A stretch of DNA of 64,000 nt from Streptomyces sp. MP131-18 (GTDB lineage Bacteria; Actinomycetota; Actinomycetes; Streptomycetales; Streptomycetaceae). The stretch lies in contig NZ_LZNS01000001.1 in assembly GCF_001984575.1 (NCBI RefSeq), forward strand, positions 124,001 to 188,000, read 5' to 3'. Position 1 is the stretch's first letter. Every line of letters begins with the position of its first letter. The notes below the pieces were generated by a model. That model saw nothing but the letters and a program-made list of their open reading frames with translations, had not been told where the DNA came from and did no database searches. A program made the translations under genes and the position numbers. Of the stretch, positions 1-8,614 are shown one piece after another.

Positions 1-520
1 CGCCGTAGGCGTAACCGCCCTTCTCGCCCTTGGTCTCTCGCCCTTCGCGGAGTCGCTTCCGGATGAGGCCGCGGTCGAGTTGGGCGAAGACGCCGCGCAT
101 CTGCCGCATGGCGGTGCGCATGGGGTCGGTCTCGTCGTCTTCGAGGTGTTCGCCGTGGTCGGCGGTGTAGACCCGGCCGCCGAGGGCCCAGACGTAGGAG
201 AGGACGGCTTCCTGGACGGTGAGTTCGCGGGCGAGTCTGTCGAGGTTGGGGGCGAGGATGCCGTCGGCGCGTTGTTCGCGGACCCACTCCATGGCCTCCA
301 TGAGGCCCTCGCGTTCGTCGATGGTGGATTTGCCGGTGAGGGCTTCGTCGGTGACGACGTGGACGATGCGGTGTCCGCCGTCGGCTGCCTCGCGGTTCCA
401 GCGTCGGCAGTCTCGCTCTTGGGCGTCGAGGCCGTATCCGTCGGTGACCTGACCTGCTGTGGAGACGCGTCGGACGATGACCAGTCGGAGGGCTGACGTG
501 CGGTGTTGAGGGGGCGTCAC
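1..520 (-). CDS. Large serine recombinase, N-terminal part, cut by window edge
   Basis: Site-specific DNA recombinase of the resolvase/invertase family. The first 173 codons are visible and run off the left edge. The resolvase catalytic domain is clear: LVIVRRVS with the presumed nucleophile at Ser20, a NLDRLAREL motif, and the long helix ending RKRLREGRETKGEKGGYAYG, after which a recombinase domain would be expected as in phage integrases. I placed the start at GTG 520, the first start in the open frame; no good ribosome site precedes it, so the start is uncertain. It sits next to two inverted repeats (535-554 and 623-652). It could be a second integrase of this prophage, a recombinase of a neighbouring element, or a resolvase. 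Confidence 0.85.
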   Translation of the reverse strand, partial: MTPPQHRTSALRLVIVRRVSTAGQVTDGYGLDAQERDCRRWNREAADGGHRIVHVVTDEALTGKSTIDEREGLMEAMEWVREQRADGILAPNLDRLARELTVQEAVLSYVWALGGRVYTADHGEHLEDDETDPMRTAMRQMRGVFAQLDRGLIRKRLREGRETKGEKGGYAYG

Positions 521-534
521 CCCTCGTAGTGTAC

Positions 535-554
535 ACATCTATAGGTATAGATGT
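535..554. promoter_or_regulatory. Perfect 9-bp inverted repeat around GG
   Basis: ACATCTATA and TATAGATGT flank a central GG, 14 bases upstream of the serine recombinase start, in unusually AT-rich sequence. It could be an autoregulatory operator or a recombination site, since large serine recombinase sites are inverted repeats around a non-palindromic dinucleotide. The sequence alone does not decide. Confidence 0.6.
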
Positions 555-622
555 AACGCGCCTGATCAGGGCGTCGGTATGGCATGTTATCGAGGGAGAG
601 GTTCGCGGGCGTCACCCGCTTG

Positions 623-652
623 CCAACTTCGACACATGTGTGTCATAGTTGG
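623..652. promoter_or_regulatory. 14-bp imperfect inverted repeat overlapping a possible promoter
   Basis: Two 14-base arms (CCAACTtcGACACA against TGTGTCatAGTTGG) match at 12 of 14 positions around a central TG. A possible -35 (TTGCCA, 620-625) and -10 (CATAGT, 644-649) with an 18-base spacer overlap it and point at the plus-strand gene starting at 700. It is a candidate operator or serine-recombinase att-like site. Confidence 0.5.
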
Positions 653-699
653 GGTGTGAGGCCGAGGGAACAGCCCACGGCCCCGGAGAAGGAGTGAAC

Positions 700-966
700 A
701 TGGCCACCACCGCCATCTGGTCCGTCGTCCGAGGCGAGTCCCCCACCGCCCGCGCCATCGAGCCCGAGCCCCACGGCATCGCCATCCCGGACGCCATCCT
801 GGACTGGGCCGAGGAGCACGGGCTCAGCATCAGCGACCCCGACGTGTACCTCCTCGTCACCCCCGCAGATGAGGCAGGCGAAGTCGCTGGCGAAATCGCC
901 TACCGCGAGCACCCCATGCCCACCGCAGACCTGGACACCCTGCGGGAAGCCCTCACCCATGCCTGA
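700..966 (+). CDS. Small hypothetical protein (88 aa)
   Basis: I do not recognise the family. The start at ATG 700 is supported by a GAGAAGGAG ribosome site 7 bases upstream. The protein is acidic and soluble, with no Cys, signal peptide or membrane segment. Its end overlaps the next gene by 8 bases, so the two are probably co-translated. It is the first gene of a three-gene plus-strand group at the left end of the prophage, opposite in direction to the late operon, which suggests a moron or a recombination/immunity accessory. Confidence 0.6.
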   Translation: MATTAIWSVVRGESPTARAIEPEPHGIAIPDAILDWAEEHGLSISDPDVYLLVTPADEAGEVAGEIAYREHPMPTADLDTLREALTHA

Positions 967-1195
967 CCCGACCAACGAGGAACTGTGGCTCATCGGGCGC
1001 GTCATGGAGCACCTCGACGTGCGGACCCGGTCCGGAGCACGGACCTTTCTACGCCGCGCAGGCATCCAGACCGTCGACTATGTCACCGGGCCCACCGGGC
1101 GCCCCGAGGCGCGGTACCAGGCTGACGCCGTCCGAGATGCGGCGGCCATGCGTCCCGGTCGTGGCGCGCGAACCGATCTCAACCGTGACGCCTGA
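959..1195 (+). CDS. Small basic protein, possible winged-helix DNA-binding (78 aa)
   Basis: Begins inside the end of the preceding gene. A segment around residues 20-60 (TRSGARTFLRRAGI followed by GRPEARYQADAVRDA) resembles the recognition helix plus wing of small MerR/excisionase-like proteins, but the match is weak. Near a serine recombinase a directionality factor is one possible role. Function is not established. Confidence 0.55.
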   Translation: MPDPTNEELWLIGRVMEHLDVRTRSGARTFLRRAGIQTVDYVTGPTGRPEARYQADAVRDAAAMRPGRGARTDLNRDA

Positions 1196-1263
1196 GCCTG
1201 ATAGGTTCCTCACCTCATCGCCCCTCAAAGGGACCCCATCCGCTTTCTGCGCGAGGTGTCGCG

Positions 1264-1836
1264 ATGCCCGCCCGCCGTCTCACCGCCGAGCAGGTAGCCG
1301 CCGCACGCCGCCGCTACGCCGCACGCGACGCCACCTGGGCCCAGCTCGGCGCCGAGTTCGATGTCGCGCTGTCCACCATCAAGGCCGCGGTCACCGGTCG
1401 CTCCTGGGCCCACCTGACCGAGCCGCCGCCCGTGCGGCGCGGCACCCCCACCCCCGGCGGCCCAGGCCGGGCACGGGCACTGACTCCGCTGTCCGTGCGG
1501 GACATCATCCGCACCCGGCGCGAGACCAGCCTGACGTGGCAGCAGATCGGCGCCTTGTATGGGGTGCACGCCAGCGTCGCCTACCGGGCCTACCGCGCGG
1601 CCACCGACGCGGGCCGCACCGTTCCACCAGTCCCCCGGCCGCGCCGCAGCACGCGCACGCGCGCCGATATCGCCCGGGACCGCGACGCGGCGCGTGCCGA
1701 GCTGCGGCGCCTGTGGTCCACGGCCACGTCCGCACGCGAGGTCGCCCGCGCGGTCGGCCGCAGTGATGCGTGGGTCTCCCGCACCGCGCGGGACATGGGG
1801 CTGCCGCCCCTGCGGGCGGCGCGGCAGCCAGCCTGA
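1264..1836 (+). CDS. Multi-HTH DNA-binding protein (190 aa)
   Basis: Arg-rich protein with three helix-turn-helix-like segments: residues about 8-40 (LTAEQVAAARRRYAARDATW, AQLGAEFDVALSTIK), 75-115 (TWQQIGALYGVHASVAYRAY) and 145-180 (TSAREVARAVGRSDAWVSRTAR). This resembles the repeated-HTH proteins of actinophages and two others in this element (47691-48554, 49433-50239). A GAGGTG site precedes ATG 1264 and a strong terminator follows at 1854. The role is presumably regulatory; the target is unknown. Confidence 0.75.
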   Translation: MPARRLTAEQVAAARRRYAARDATWAQLGAEFDVALSTIKAAVTGRSWAHLTEPPPVRRGTPTPGGPGRARALTPLSVRDIIRTRRETSLTWQQIGALYGVHASVAYRAYRAATDAGRTVPPVPRPRRSTRTRADIARDRDAARAELRRLWSTATSAREVARAVGRSDAWVSRTARDMGLPPLRAARQPA

Positions 1837-1853
1837 CCCCGCGCACGCCAGAA

Positions 1854-1888
1854 GCGCCCCACCTCGCCGTCGTGGCGAGGTGGGGCGC
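1854..1888. terminator. 15-bp perfect hairpin between convergent genes
   Basis: GCGCCCCACCTCGCC pairs perfectly with GGCGAGGTGGGGCGC around a GTCGT loop. It lies just past the plus-strand HTH gene and downstream of the minus-strand late operon, so it can serve both directions. No U-tract follows, as is common in Streptomyces. Confidence 0.85.
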
Positions 1889-1930
1889 GTTGGGTCGGTC
1901 CGCGGCAGCATGATGCCACGCCGGTCTGAC

Positions 1931-1955
1931 ACGGACGTGTGTTACACACGTCCGT
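1931..1955. promoter_or_regulatory. Perfect 12-bp palindrome at the end of the late operon
   Basis: ACGGACGTGTGT and ACACACGTCCGT flank a single T. It covers the stop codon of the 1942-2130 gene, so in RNA it can fold as an 11-bp stem with the stop in a 3-base loop. It could be a second terminator of the late operon or a protein-binding site. Confidence 0.55.
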
Positions 1956-2130
1956 CCCGCTGACCTGCAACATCTGCGGCCAGCCACGGCAGGATGGGGG
2001 ACTCTGGCAGGCCACCGCCCACCGTCGGGCCGTCGCCGTGCTCGGCGAGCGTCGCCGCGTCCGCCAGCGGAGGGGCGGCTGGCACGAACCCGTGCCGCAC
2101 AGTACTCGTGTCGTCCACGGTCACCTCCAT
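1942..2130 (-). CDS. Small hypothetical protein (62 aa), last gene of late operon
   Basis: The ATG overlaps the stop of the collagen-like gene as TGATG, indicating translational coupling. The protein is acidic, begins [17 protein letters not shown] and has no recognisable domain. It is the last gene of the lysis/tail transcript, immediately before the terminator region. Confidence 0.55.
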   Translation of the reverse strand: MEVTVDDTSTVRHGFVPAAPPLADAATLAEHGDGPTVGGGLPESPILPWLAADVAGQRDGRV

Positions 2131-2771
2131 CACCACTGCCTGCGTGCCGGGTCGAGCGCGGCGCCCAGACCGCGGGTGGGATCGTCGGGAACGCCCGTCG
2201 GGGCACAGGCGTACTCCGTGCTCCCGGCCGTGACCGGCGTGCACCGGTACGTCGTGCCGTCCGGTCCGGTCCACGTCCAGGACGTCGGCGCGGGGCCGGC
2301 GGGTCCGCGGTCACCGGCCGGGCCCTGCTCGCCTGCCGGGCCTGCGGGCCCTGGCTCGCCCTGCGGTCCGGGGGGCCCGGCGGGTCCTGCGGTGCCGTCC
2401 GCCCCTGCCTCTCCGGCCGGGCCGTCCGCGCCCGCGGCACCGGGGTCCCCCGGCGGCCCGTCACCGCCATCCTGCCCGTCGTCGCCCGGGGCGCCGCCCG
2501 GACCGCGGACACCCATCGGGCCACGGTCGCCCGGCGGACCGGGCGGGCCCTGCTCGCCCACCGCGCCCGCCTCCCCGCGGCTACCGGGCGGACCGGCCAC
2601 CGGGGTCCCGCCGAGCTGCTGCACCTGCTCGGCCAACGCGTCGCGCGCGTCGTTCGCCGCCCGCAGATCCTCCGCGAGGCCCTGCATGGTGATGACCACC
2701 CACGCGAGCGCGGCCACGGCGGCGAGCACGCCGAGCGCGTACCCGAAATCAGCCGGTCGTCTCCACTTCAT
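2130..2771 (-). CDS. Membrane-anchored collagen-like protein (213 aa)
   Basis: An N-terminal transmembrane segment (residues about 8-28, [19 protein letters not shown]) is followed by a short coiled coil, then about 100 residues of Gly-X-Y repeats rich in [14 protein letters not shown] and GDRGPMG, and a small C-terminal domain with two Cys. Collagen repeats are common in phage tail fibres, but a membrane anchor and a position after the holin suggest a lysis-associated or host-surface role (inference). The start at 2771 overlaps the upstream gene as ATGA. Confidence 0.85.
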   Translation of the reverse strand: MKWRRPADFGYALGVLAAVAALAWVVITMQGLAEDLRAANDARDALAEQVQQLGGTPVAGPPGSRGEAGAVGEQGPPGPPGDRGPMGVRGPGGAPGDDGQDGGDGPPGDPGAAGADGPAGEAGADGTAGPAGPPGPQGEPGPAGPAGEQGPAGDRGPAGPAPTSWTWTGPDGTTYRCTPVTAGSTEYACAPTGVPDDPTRGLGAALDPARRQW

Positions 2772-3115
2772 GCAGCACCAGCTCCCCGCGCGGAGAGCCA
2801 CACCTGGAGCAGCAGCAGAAGCACGGGCGCGACCAGCGCGGAGAAAGCGAGGCGCCGGTCAGCGCGGCGCCGGTCTTCAAGTGCACGCCGTTCGGCATCC
2901 TGCTGCTCTCGCTCCCTGTCACGCGCTTCCTCGATGCCCTTCACGCGTTCGACCAAGAGGCGCAGCGCCTCGTCTCGGGCCTGCTGCTCCAGCTGGTAGC
3001 GCTCCATGGAGACGCGGGAGTCGAGCCGCCCGGCGAGGTCGCGCACGTCCTCCTTGAGGTCCGCATGCACGTCGGCCAGTCGGCGGGCGATCTCGCCCAG
3101 GGTCGGCTCATCCAA
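2768..3115 (-). CDS. Coiled-coil protein with C-terminal membrane helix (115 aa)
   Basis: Residues 1-85 are a charged helix ([20 protein letters not shown]) predicted to form a coiled coil; residues about 92-110 ([14 protein letters not shown]) are a membrane span. The layout resembles XhlA-type holin partners of phage lysis cassettes. It lies between the holin and the collagen-like gene. Confidence 0.7.
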   Translation of the reverse strand: MDEPTLGEIARRLADVHADLKEDVRDLAGRLDSRVSMERYQLEQQARDEALRLLVERVKGIEEARDREREQQDAERRALEDRRRADRRLAFSALVAPVLLLLLQVWLSARGAGAA

Positions 3116-3126
3116 GGCTCACCCCG

Positions 3127-3378
3127 TCAGACGCGAGGCGCGACCGACGCGCTGTCCGGGTTGCCGGAGAGTCTGGCGAGGAGCCCCTTCAGCAGGGACC
3201 CCGCCGCGGCTATGCCCGCGGTCGCCGCGCCCTCCCAGAACGAGACCGTGAACATGTCGGCCGCCTCGGCCGCGACGAACACGCCGCCCAGGGCGACAAC
3301 GAACGTGGCCACGACCCGCTCGGCCAGGTCCACGACGAACGTCCGCGCCGTCTTGGCGCTGGGGAAGTTGATGCTCAT
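3127..3378 (-). CDS. Putative holin (83 aa)
   Basis: Small membrane protein directly after the endolysin. It has a hydrophobic segment at residues about 20-40 (VVATFVVALGGVFVAAEA) and a second amphipathic Ala/Gly-rich segment at 48-68 (EGAATAGIAAAGSLLKGLLA), the pattern of r1t-type actinophage holins. It would form the lesion that lets the amidase reach the wall. Confidence 0.75.
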   Translation of the reverse strand: MSINFPSAKTARTFVVDLAERVVATFVVALGGVFVAAEAADMFTVSFWEGAATAGIAAAGSLLKGLLARLSGNPDSASVAPRV

Positions 3379-3384
3379 GGTCGG

Positions 3385-4461
3385 TCAGTCCTTCCAGACG
3401 TGCAGCTTGAGTTCGGCTCGCTCGATCACCAGCGGGCCGGAGTTGAAGTGGGCGAGCATGACCTTCGCCTTCCGCCCGGCGGTCACGCGGCCGGTCAGCG
3501 GGACGGCGGGGAACGTGCCGCCCGCCGTGCCGACGCCCTCGATCGGCGGCAGCTTCTTCAGGTCTTCGCCCTCGGCCTCGACGACCCGGACCTGTATCTC
3601 CCGGCCAGGCTCCAGACCGGACAGTCGCAGATACAGCGCGCCGGTGTAGTTCGTGCCGGCCGCGGCGAACGACTGCGCGCCGTCCGGGTGCTCGCCGAGC
3701 GGGTCGGCCCAGTCGGTATCGAAGGGGAGGGACACCCATACGTGCGGGGCCTCGATGGTCAGGGGTCGGGTCAGGCCGAGCGCGAGCAGGCGGGGCACGT
3801 CATCCTCCTCGGACGGGGGGGTGGGGTCGGAGCCGCCCGGGCTCCAGGACGGTGGGTGAGCGAGCCGTTCGGCAACGCGCCGGCGCACGTCGGCCATGGA
3901 GATGCCGGGCCCGCGGGGGTCGATCTTGCCCGGCTGCCACTCCGAGTGGCCGATCACCGAGGTCGTGCCCTGCTTGCCCCAGCCGTGCGCCCGGCACAAC
4001 GCCGCGGAGGCTCGCACGATCGCCTCGACCTGCGCGGCCGGCCACGGGTCCCGGCCGTTGCCCAGGTTGATGGCCTCGAAGCCGTAGAAGTGGCGGTTGC
4101 CGTCGGTGTCCGCCTGGTTGTCGGGGGGCAGCGGGCGTTCGGCCCGCACCGCCGCGAGCACGTCCCGGTCGCCGCTTCCGGCGTGGTTGGCCCGGCCGTG
4201 CCCGACGAGGTGCACCGTTCCGTCCTTGGCGATGACGCCGTGGCACAGCGGCCCAGGCAGCGTGGAGTGCCCGCGGTAGCAGAGGTCCACGCTCGCGTCG
4301 GTGCCGGACGTCACGGTGTGGTGGATCATCACTCCGTGCACGGGGCCCCAGGACCCGACGTGATTCCGGGAGTGCGTGCGCCAGGACCGGTGTTCCTCGA
4401 TCCGGACGCCCTCCGCGCGTAGGGCCGCGAGCAGTCGGTCAGCCGACAGGGGCGTCGCCAT
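3385..4461 (-). CDS. Endolysin, N-acetylmuramoyl-L-alanine amidase
   Basis: Amidase_2/PGRP-type zinc amidase that cuts the bond between muramic acid and the stem peptide. The catalytic domain covers residues about 25-205: zinc ligands His47 (MIHHTV), His172 (VIGHSEW) and Asp181, catalytic Glu129 (YGFEAINLG) and Lys179 (GKIDPRGPG). An acidic Pro/Ser linker (about 205-222) leads to a C-terminal beta-rich domain (225-358) of unknown type, probably for wall or surface binding. There is no signal peptide, as expected for a holin-dependent lysin. Confidence 0.93.
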   Translation of the reverse strand: MATPLSADRLLAALRAEGVRIEEHRSWRTHSRNHVGSWGPVHGVMIHHTVTSGTDASVDLCYRGHSTLPGPLCHGVIAKDGTVHLVGHGRANHAGSGDRDVLAAVRAERPLPPDNQADTDGNRHFYGFEAINLGNGRDPWPAAQVEAIVRASAALCRAHGWGKQGTTSVIGHSEWQPGKIDPRGPGISMADVRRRVAERLAHPPSWSPGGSDPTPPSEEDDVPRLLALGLTRPLTIEAPHVWVSLPFDTDWADPLGEHPDGAQSFAAAGTNYTGALYLRLSGLEPGREIQVRVVEAEGEDLKKLPPIEGVGTAGGTFPAVPLTGRVTAGRKAKVMLAHFNSGPLVIERAELKLHVWKD

Positions 4462-4564
4462 CCGGCACCTCCTCAGGCGGCTCGGGCGCGGGCTGGTCCG
4501 GCGGCGTGCCGCCCAGCTCCTCGACGATCCGCGCGATCTCCTCAGGGGACAGTGGCGTTGACAT
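4439..4564 (-). CDS. Small acidic protein (41 aa)
   Basis: A short helical start (SPEEIARIVEELGG) is followed by a Pro/Glu/Asp-rich tail. It overlaps the endolysin start by 23 bases. Position between tail and lysis genes suggests a small structural or lysis accessory; no family recognised. Confidence 0.55.
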   Translation of the reverse strand: MSTPLSPEEIARIVEELGGTPPDQPAPEPPEEVPDGDAPVG

Positions 4565-4575
4565 CGCCGCTCCTC

Positions 4576-5115
4576 TCACGCGATGGGTCCGGCGTAGCTG
4601 ATGACGATGGACGGCCGCACGCTTCCGGTCGCGGTGTTGATGCTCGCGCCCGAGTTCTGGAACGGGCACAACTCGATGTAGTCGGCCGCCCCGTCGAACA
4701 CCACGGGCAACTCAGGCGCAGGGCAGGTCACGTAGGTGTCCGCGAGCGCGGTCGTCACCTGCGTCCGCGCGGTCCCTGACGGCGGGAGCGTGCCATTGAA
4801 CCGCCAGCTCACGCCGCGGAGAGTGCCGGCGGACGCGCCGTACTCGTCGATGCTGGCGGAGCCGAGGCACTGGTAAATGCCAGGGATCGGCGGCCGGAAC
4901 CGAGTCGGCTGGCTCGGCGACCAAGCCCCCAGGAGGTCGAGCGTGACGTTGTCCCACTGGAGCGCGTTGCCGACCTCCCCGACCGTGGTCGAGGTGATCG
5001 CCTGCGTGGCGTCCCGGTATGCCGTGAACACCGTCCTGCCGATCAGCAGCGCGGCGTTGAGCCGGTCCGCGGTGACGCGCTGGCCGGGCAGCAGCCCAGG
5101 CGGCGGAGTGGTCAC
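4576..5115 (-). CDS. Minor tail protein, possible jelly-roll tip (179 aa)
   Basis: Begins PPGLLPGQRVTADRLNA, a short N-terminal signature often seen in actinophage minor tail proteins, followed by a beta-rich C1q/TNF-like stretch (PIPGIYQCLGSASIDEYG, GVSWRFNGTLPP). Such domains form trimeric tips at the tail end. It follows the large tail protein with a 10-base gap. Confidence 0.65.
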   Translation of the reverse strand: MTTPPPGLLPGQRVTADRLNAALLIGRTVFTAYRDATQAITSTTVGEVGNALQWDNVTLDLLGAWSPSQPTRFRPPIPGIYQCLGSASIDEYGASAGTLRGVSWRFNGTLPPSGTARTQVTTALADTYVTCPAPELPVVFDGAADYIELCPFQNSGASINTATGSVRPSIVISYAGPIA

Positions 5116-5125
5116 GAATCCCTCC

Positions 5126-8100
5126 TTACAGAGCGATGATCATGGGGTTGGCCAGACGCACGTCCGCCCCGGCCGCGTGCGGTTTCACGATGCCGTTCAC
5201 CGAGCGGTCGACGGTCATGAACTGGGGGTTGCTGATCTCGAACGCGCTGAACGAGAACTGCGCGTCGGCGTTCGTGTTCGACGCCAGCCGTGCGGCGGTC
5301 ACCGCGAGCAGGCCCGTCGTGATCTGCCCCGACGTGACGGTCCAGTCCACGAGCCAGCCGCCCGGCTCCGGACGCCCTACAGGCCACACCCGGCCACGGA
5401 TGCGGTCACCGTCGACACGCATCCGCATCCGAAGCGCCGTCCCGGCGGTGTACGTGAGCCCGGTCGGCAGCAGCCCGGACAGCGACGTGCCGGAGCGCAC
5501 GGCCTCGATGCCGACCGCGCCGCTCGTGCCCAGGTCCAGGCGCACGGCGTAGTAGTCGGACCCGGTGATCCTGGCGACCAGCATGCTCGTCAGACTCGCC
5601 CCGGTGGCCAGCGCCGCGGGAGTGACCGTGACGGCCATCTCCAGATCGGGCACGGACCACGGCGACAGCATCTGAAAGCGTGTCGGCCCCGCGGTGCCCA
5701 CCGTGACGATCCCCTGGCCACCCGACACCGACCGCTCCGCGGCCAGCCCACCCGAGGGCACCCACTCCGGCGTCGGTGTGATCCCGGACGGCGTGACGCC
5801 CCAGCCGCCCGTTATCGACCGATCGAACGTGTCCCACGCGAACGGCTCGACGCTCGTGGCGGTCACGACCTCGCCGGCCATCACCAGGTCCACCGGCAGA
5901 TCACCCGCCGCCGCAGACGGCGCGGGCCCCGCCGAAGTCGTCCACGGCAGGCCCACCGTGGTCTGCACGATCAGTCCCGTCGCCGTCTCGTCCACGTCCG
6001 CGTCCAGCTCCGAGCCATCCGTATCGACATGGGTGGGCGGCTCGTCGCCGTCGGGCTCGGGCTCGCCGATTTCGCCGACGGCCCACACGCCGCCGGGCGA
6101 CGCGTTGGCCTCGACGCGCCACCGGGTGGGGGTGATGGTCTCGGCAAGCCCCTCCACCATCAGGTCGACCACGTCGGTGGGGTGCTGCGGCGGCAGGTTC
6201 ACTACCTGCAAGCGGTCGCCCTCCAGCCGGTCGAGCCACGCGTCGATCGTCTGCGGTGCCAGGTCCAGGCTCGTTGTGACGGCCGGGTAGCGCATGCCGG
6301 GCCATGTGCCGCGGTGGAGTCGCCACCCGGCGATGCCCTCCAGCACGCCATCCGTCGCGACGTTGAGGGTCACGGAGTCGTCGTACAGGCCCACCTCGTT
6401 GATGGACCCCTCGTCGACGGCACGGGCCGACGAGCCGCCGGTGCGGCTGACGGTGATGTCGTTCCGCAGCCGCTGGTCGTCCAGGATCGGGGCGAACGGG
6501 TTGTCGATCTCCGACCGGCGTGCGTCCAGCACGAGCCCAGGCGCCTGGTTGTACAGCGTGTACCGCGCCCGGTAGCCGAGCCCGATCGTGTCCCGCAGCT
6601 CATACAGGATGCCGCCGTCCGCGTCCGCGCACTGCTGGAGCAGCTCCAGCAGGGTGGCCTGCCCCTGCGGGCCCATCTGCGGCGACTCTGCGGCATCGCC
6701 GAGCACGGAGATCGGAAGGTGTTCCTCTACGGCCAGGCGCCGCATCCGTGCCAGCGCCCGCTCCCCGTCGTATGCGGCCTCCGGGCCGCGGGACCCGGGC
6801 CGGTACACGTCCAGCGACGGGTCGTTGACGTAGGTGATGTGGCCGACCGGCAGCCCGGCGAGGCCCGCGGTCCATCGGCTGTCGATCCTGACCGGCCTGA
6901 TGTATGGCATCGGGCCGACTGCGGACGCCGTGGCCACGTACCAGTTCTGCGACTGGCCGACGGGTGTCCACCACATGCGGTAGTCCCAGCCGCCGGAGAT
7001 AGGGATGCCCACCAGCCGGACCCGGCACCATCCGGCGGTCGCCGCGGCGAGTGCCGTGGCGTCGGTCCAGAACTGCTCGGCAATGACGTTGCCGTCGACA
7101 TCATGGACACGGATACGGGCCTCGCCGGCGCCGAGGTATCCGGTGATGCGCGCGGCTCCCCCCGTGGTCCACACCCGCCACAAGCCGTAGCTCGTGTCGG
7201 GCATCTCGTCCATGAAGTAGACCAATTCGGCGCGCCAGCCGAGCGCGGTGTTCGGCAGGCTGGGCAGCGACACGCGGAAGCTGCCGCCGTCCTGGCTGAC
7301 CTGCGGCAGTGGCGCGCTGGAGGGCAGCGAGGAGTTGGCGGCCATGTCGAGTCCCTCGATCGCGCCGACGCGCGTCCCGGGAATGACGGGCGCCGCGGAG
7401 GTGGCGTTCGGGCCGTCCTCCAGCGGCCAGTACCCCAGCAGCCCATCACCCTGCGGGATCGCCCTGCGCAGCGTGCTTTGCAGCGCTTTGGCTCCTTGGC
7501 CGAGCCTGCGGAGGATGCCGCTGATGGTGATGTCGGTACGCGCCTCCCCGGGCCTCTCTGCTGGCCGGGACGGGTCGGATAGGTCACCCCACGGCCACGT
7601 CGGCGCCCACTCATCCACCGTGCCGACCATGCGGGTGCGCCAGTCCGTGATCTCCGCGGCGCCCATCACCTGCCACGTGCGGCCGACACTGTCCGTCCAC
7701 GACGTGGCCCCGGGCTGCTGTGCGGTGAAATCGGCGTCCGCGACCAGCGGCCCATCGACACCGTCACGCAGCACCGCGCCGTAGTAGCGGCCGGCTCCGC
7801 GGGCGAAAGTGAGAGAGAAGATGTCGCCGATGTCGAGGTCGGCACCGCCGGCCGCGTTGAGGCTGGTGGTGCCGGGGCGCGCGATCGGGTCCCCGAGTAC
7901 CGACCACGGGCCCGTGATCGAGGGCGCCGTGTAGAACGTCACCGTGTGGCCGCCGTCGCCGTTGTCCGGGTCGAGCGTCACACGGAGCGCCCATCGCTGC
8001 CCGGCCGCATACGGCACCACATCGGTCGAGAGCACATCGATGAAGTCGGCACCCGTGGTGGACCACGTGACCTGGAGTCCGCCCGTGACCGTGATGAACA

Positions 8101-8614
8101 CGCGCCACATCCGCGCGCCGTTGGTGTTGTAGCGGCCGATGACCTCCGTCTGGTACGGCTCCCACGGGCTCACGCTGAAACCCGCGACCCCCAGCTGCGC
8201 AGGCAGCCGGTCCAAGGCCAACTCCACCGCAACATCGAGGGCGCTCACGTTCAGCGCCGCCGTCGTCGCGACCCTGGCCCGCGCTCCCACCGCATTTCGT
8301 ATGGATAGATGCGGCCCTCCGGCCTGCACGCTGATCCGCGCCGGGACTCCCTGCCGCACATACGGGTAGTACGCGCCCAGCGGATGCCCAGGGGTGTAGT
8401 CGCTGCGGTTGTTGACGAGTCGCGGGGATGCGGACGTCGGCGATGGCTGGGCGGCTTCGTCCGCCCGGCCGCGGCCAATTTGGATCTCGGCCTCGCGGTC
8501 GAGGTCTGGGGACACGTCCGTCCATGCCCATACGCCCGGATCGGCTGCGGGGTCGGCGCCGAACGCCAGCTCCAGCCGCACGGGCAGCCACCAGGGGCGC
8601 TCGGGGTAGGCCAT
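5126..8614 (-). CDS. Large minor tail protein / baseplate protein with concanavalin-like domains
   Basis: A 1,162-residue protein that starts with a phage tail motif (VRLELAFGADPAADPGVWAW, ending in TDVSPDL) that in actinophages marks the protein joining the tail tip. Residues about 90-290 and 385-560 contain LamG/concanavalin-like beta sandwiches (GYWPLEDGPNATSAAPV), typical for glycan or protein binding. The ATG at 8614 with GGAGG upstream is preferred to a GTG three bases earlier; it overlaps the stop of the glycosyltransferase gene. It likely contributes to host recognition. Confidence 0.8.
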   Translation of the reverse strand: MAYPERPWWLPVRLELAFGADPAADPGVWAWTDVSPDLDREAEIQIGRGRADEAAQPSPTSASPRLVNNRSDYTPGHPLGAYYPYVRQGVPARISVQAGGPHLSIRNAVGARARVATTAALNVSALDVAVELALDRLPAQLGVAGFSVSPWEPYQTEVIGRYNTNGARMWRVFITVTGGLQVTWSTTGADFIDVLSTDVVPYAAGQRWALRVTLDPDNGDGGHTVTFYTAPSITGPWSVLGDPIARPGTTSLNAAGGADLDIGDIFSLTFARGAGRYYGAVLRDGVDGPLVADADFTAQQPGATSWTDSVGRTWQVMGAAEITDWRTRMVGTVDEWAPTWPWGDLSDPSRPAERPGEARTDITISGILRRLGQGAKALQSTLRRAIPQGDGLLGYWPLEDGPNATSAAPVIPGTRVGAIEGLDMAANSSLPSSAPLPQVSQDGGSFRVSLPSLPNTALGWRAELVYFMDEMPDTSYGLWRVWTTGGAARITGYLGAGEARIRVHDVDGNVIAEQFWTDATALAAATAGWCRVRLVGIPISGGWDYRMWWTPVGQSQNWYVATASAVGPMPYIRPVRIDSRWTAGLAGLPVGHITYVNDPSLDVYRPGSRGPEAAYDGERALARMRRLAVEEHLPISVLGDAAESPQMGPQGQATLLELLQQCADADGGILYELRDTIGLGYRARYTLYNQAPGLVLDARRSEIDNPFAPILDDQRLRNDITVSRTGGSSARAVDEGSINEVGLYDDSVTLNVATDGVLEGIAGWRLHRGTWPGMRYPAVTTSLDLAPQTIDAWLDRLEGDRLQVVNLPPQHPTDVVDLMVEGLAETITPTRWRVEANASPGGVWAVGEIGEPEPDGDEPPTHVDTDGSELDADVDETATGLIVQTTVGLPWTTSAGPAPSAAAGDLPVDLVMAGEVVTATSVEPFAWDTFDRSITGGWGVTPSGITPTPEWVPSGGLAAERSVSGGQGIVTVGTAGPTRFQMLSPWSVPDLEMAVTVTPAALATGASLTSMLVARITGSDYYAVRLDLGTSGAVGIEAVRSGTSLSGLLPTGLTYTAGTALRMRMRVDGDRIRGRVWPVGRPEPGGWLVDWTVTSGQITTGLLAVTAARLASNTNADAQFSFSAFEISNPQFMTVDRSVNGIVKPHAAGADVRLANPMIIAL

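Noticed and set aside
80..496. 138-codon plus-strand frame at the left edge
   Set aside because: Mirror frame of the serine recombinase, whose catalytic motifs are on the minus strand.
4877..7582. 901-codon plus-strand frame
   Set aside because: Antisense to the large minor tail protein and composed of Arg/His/Gly-rich shadow sequence typical of high-GC DNA.
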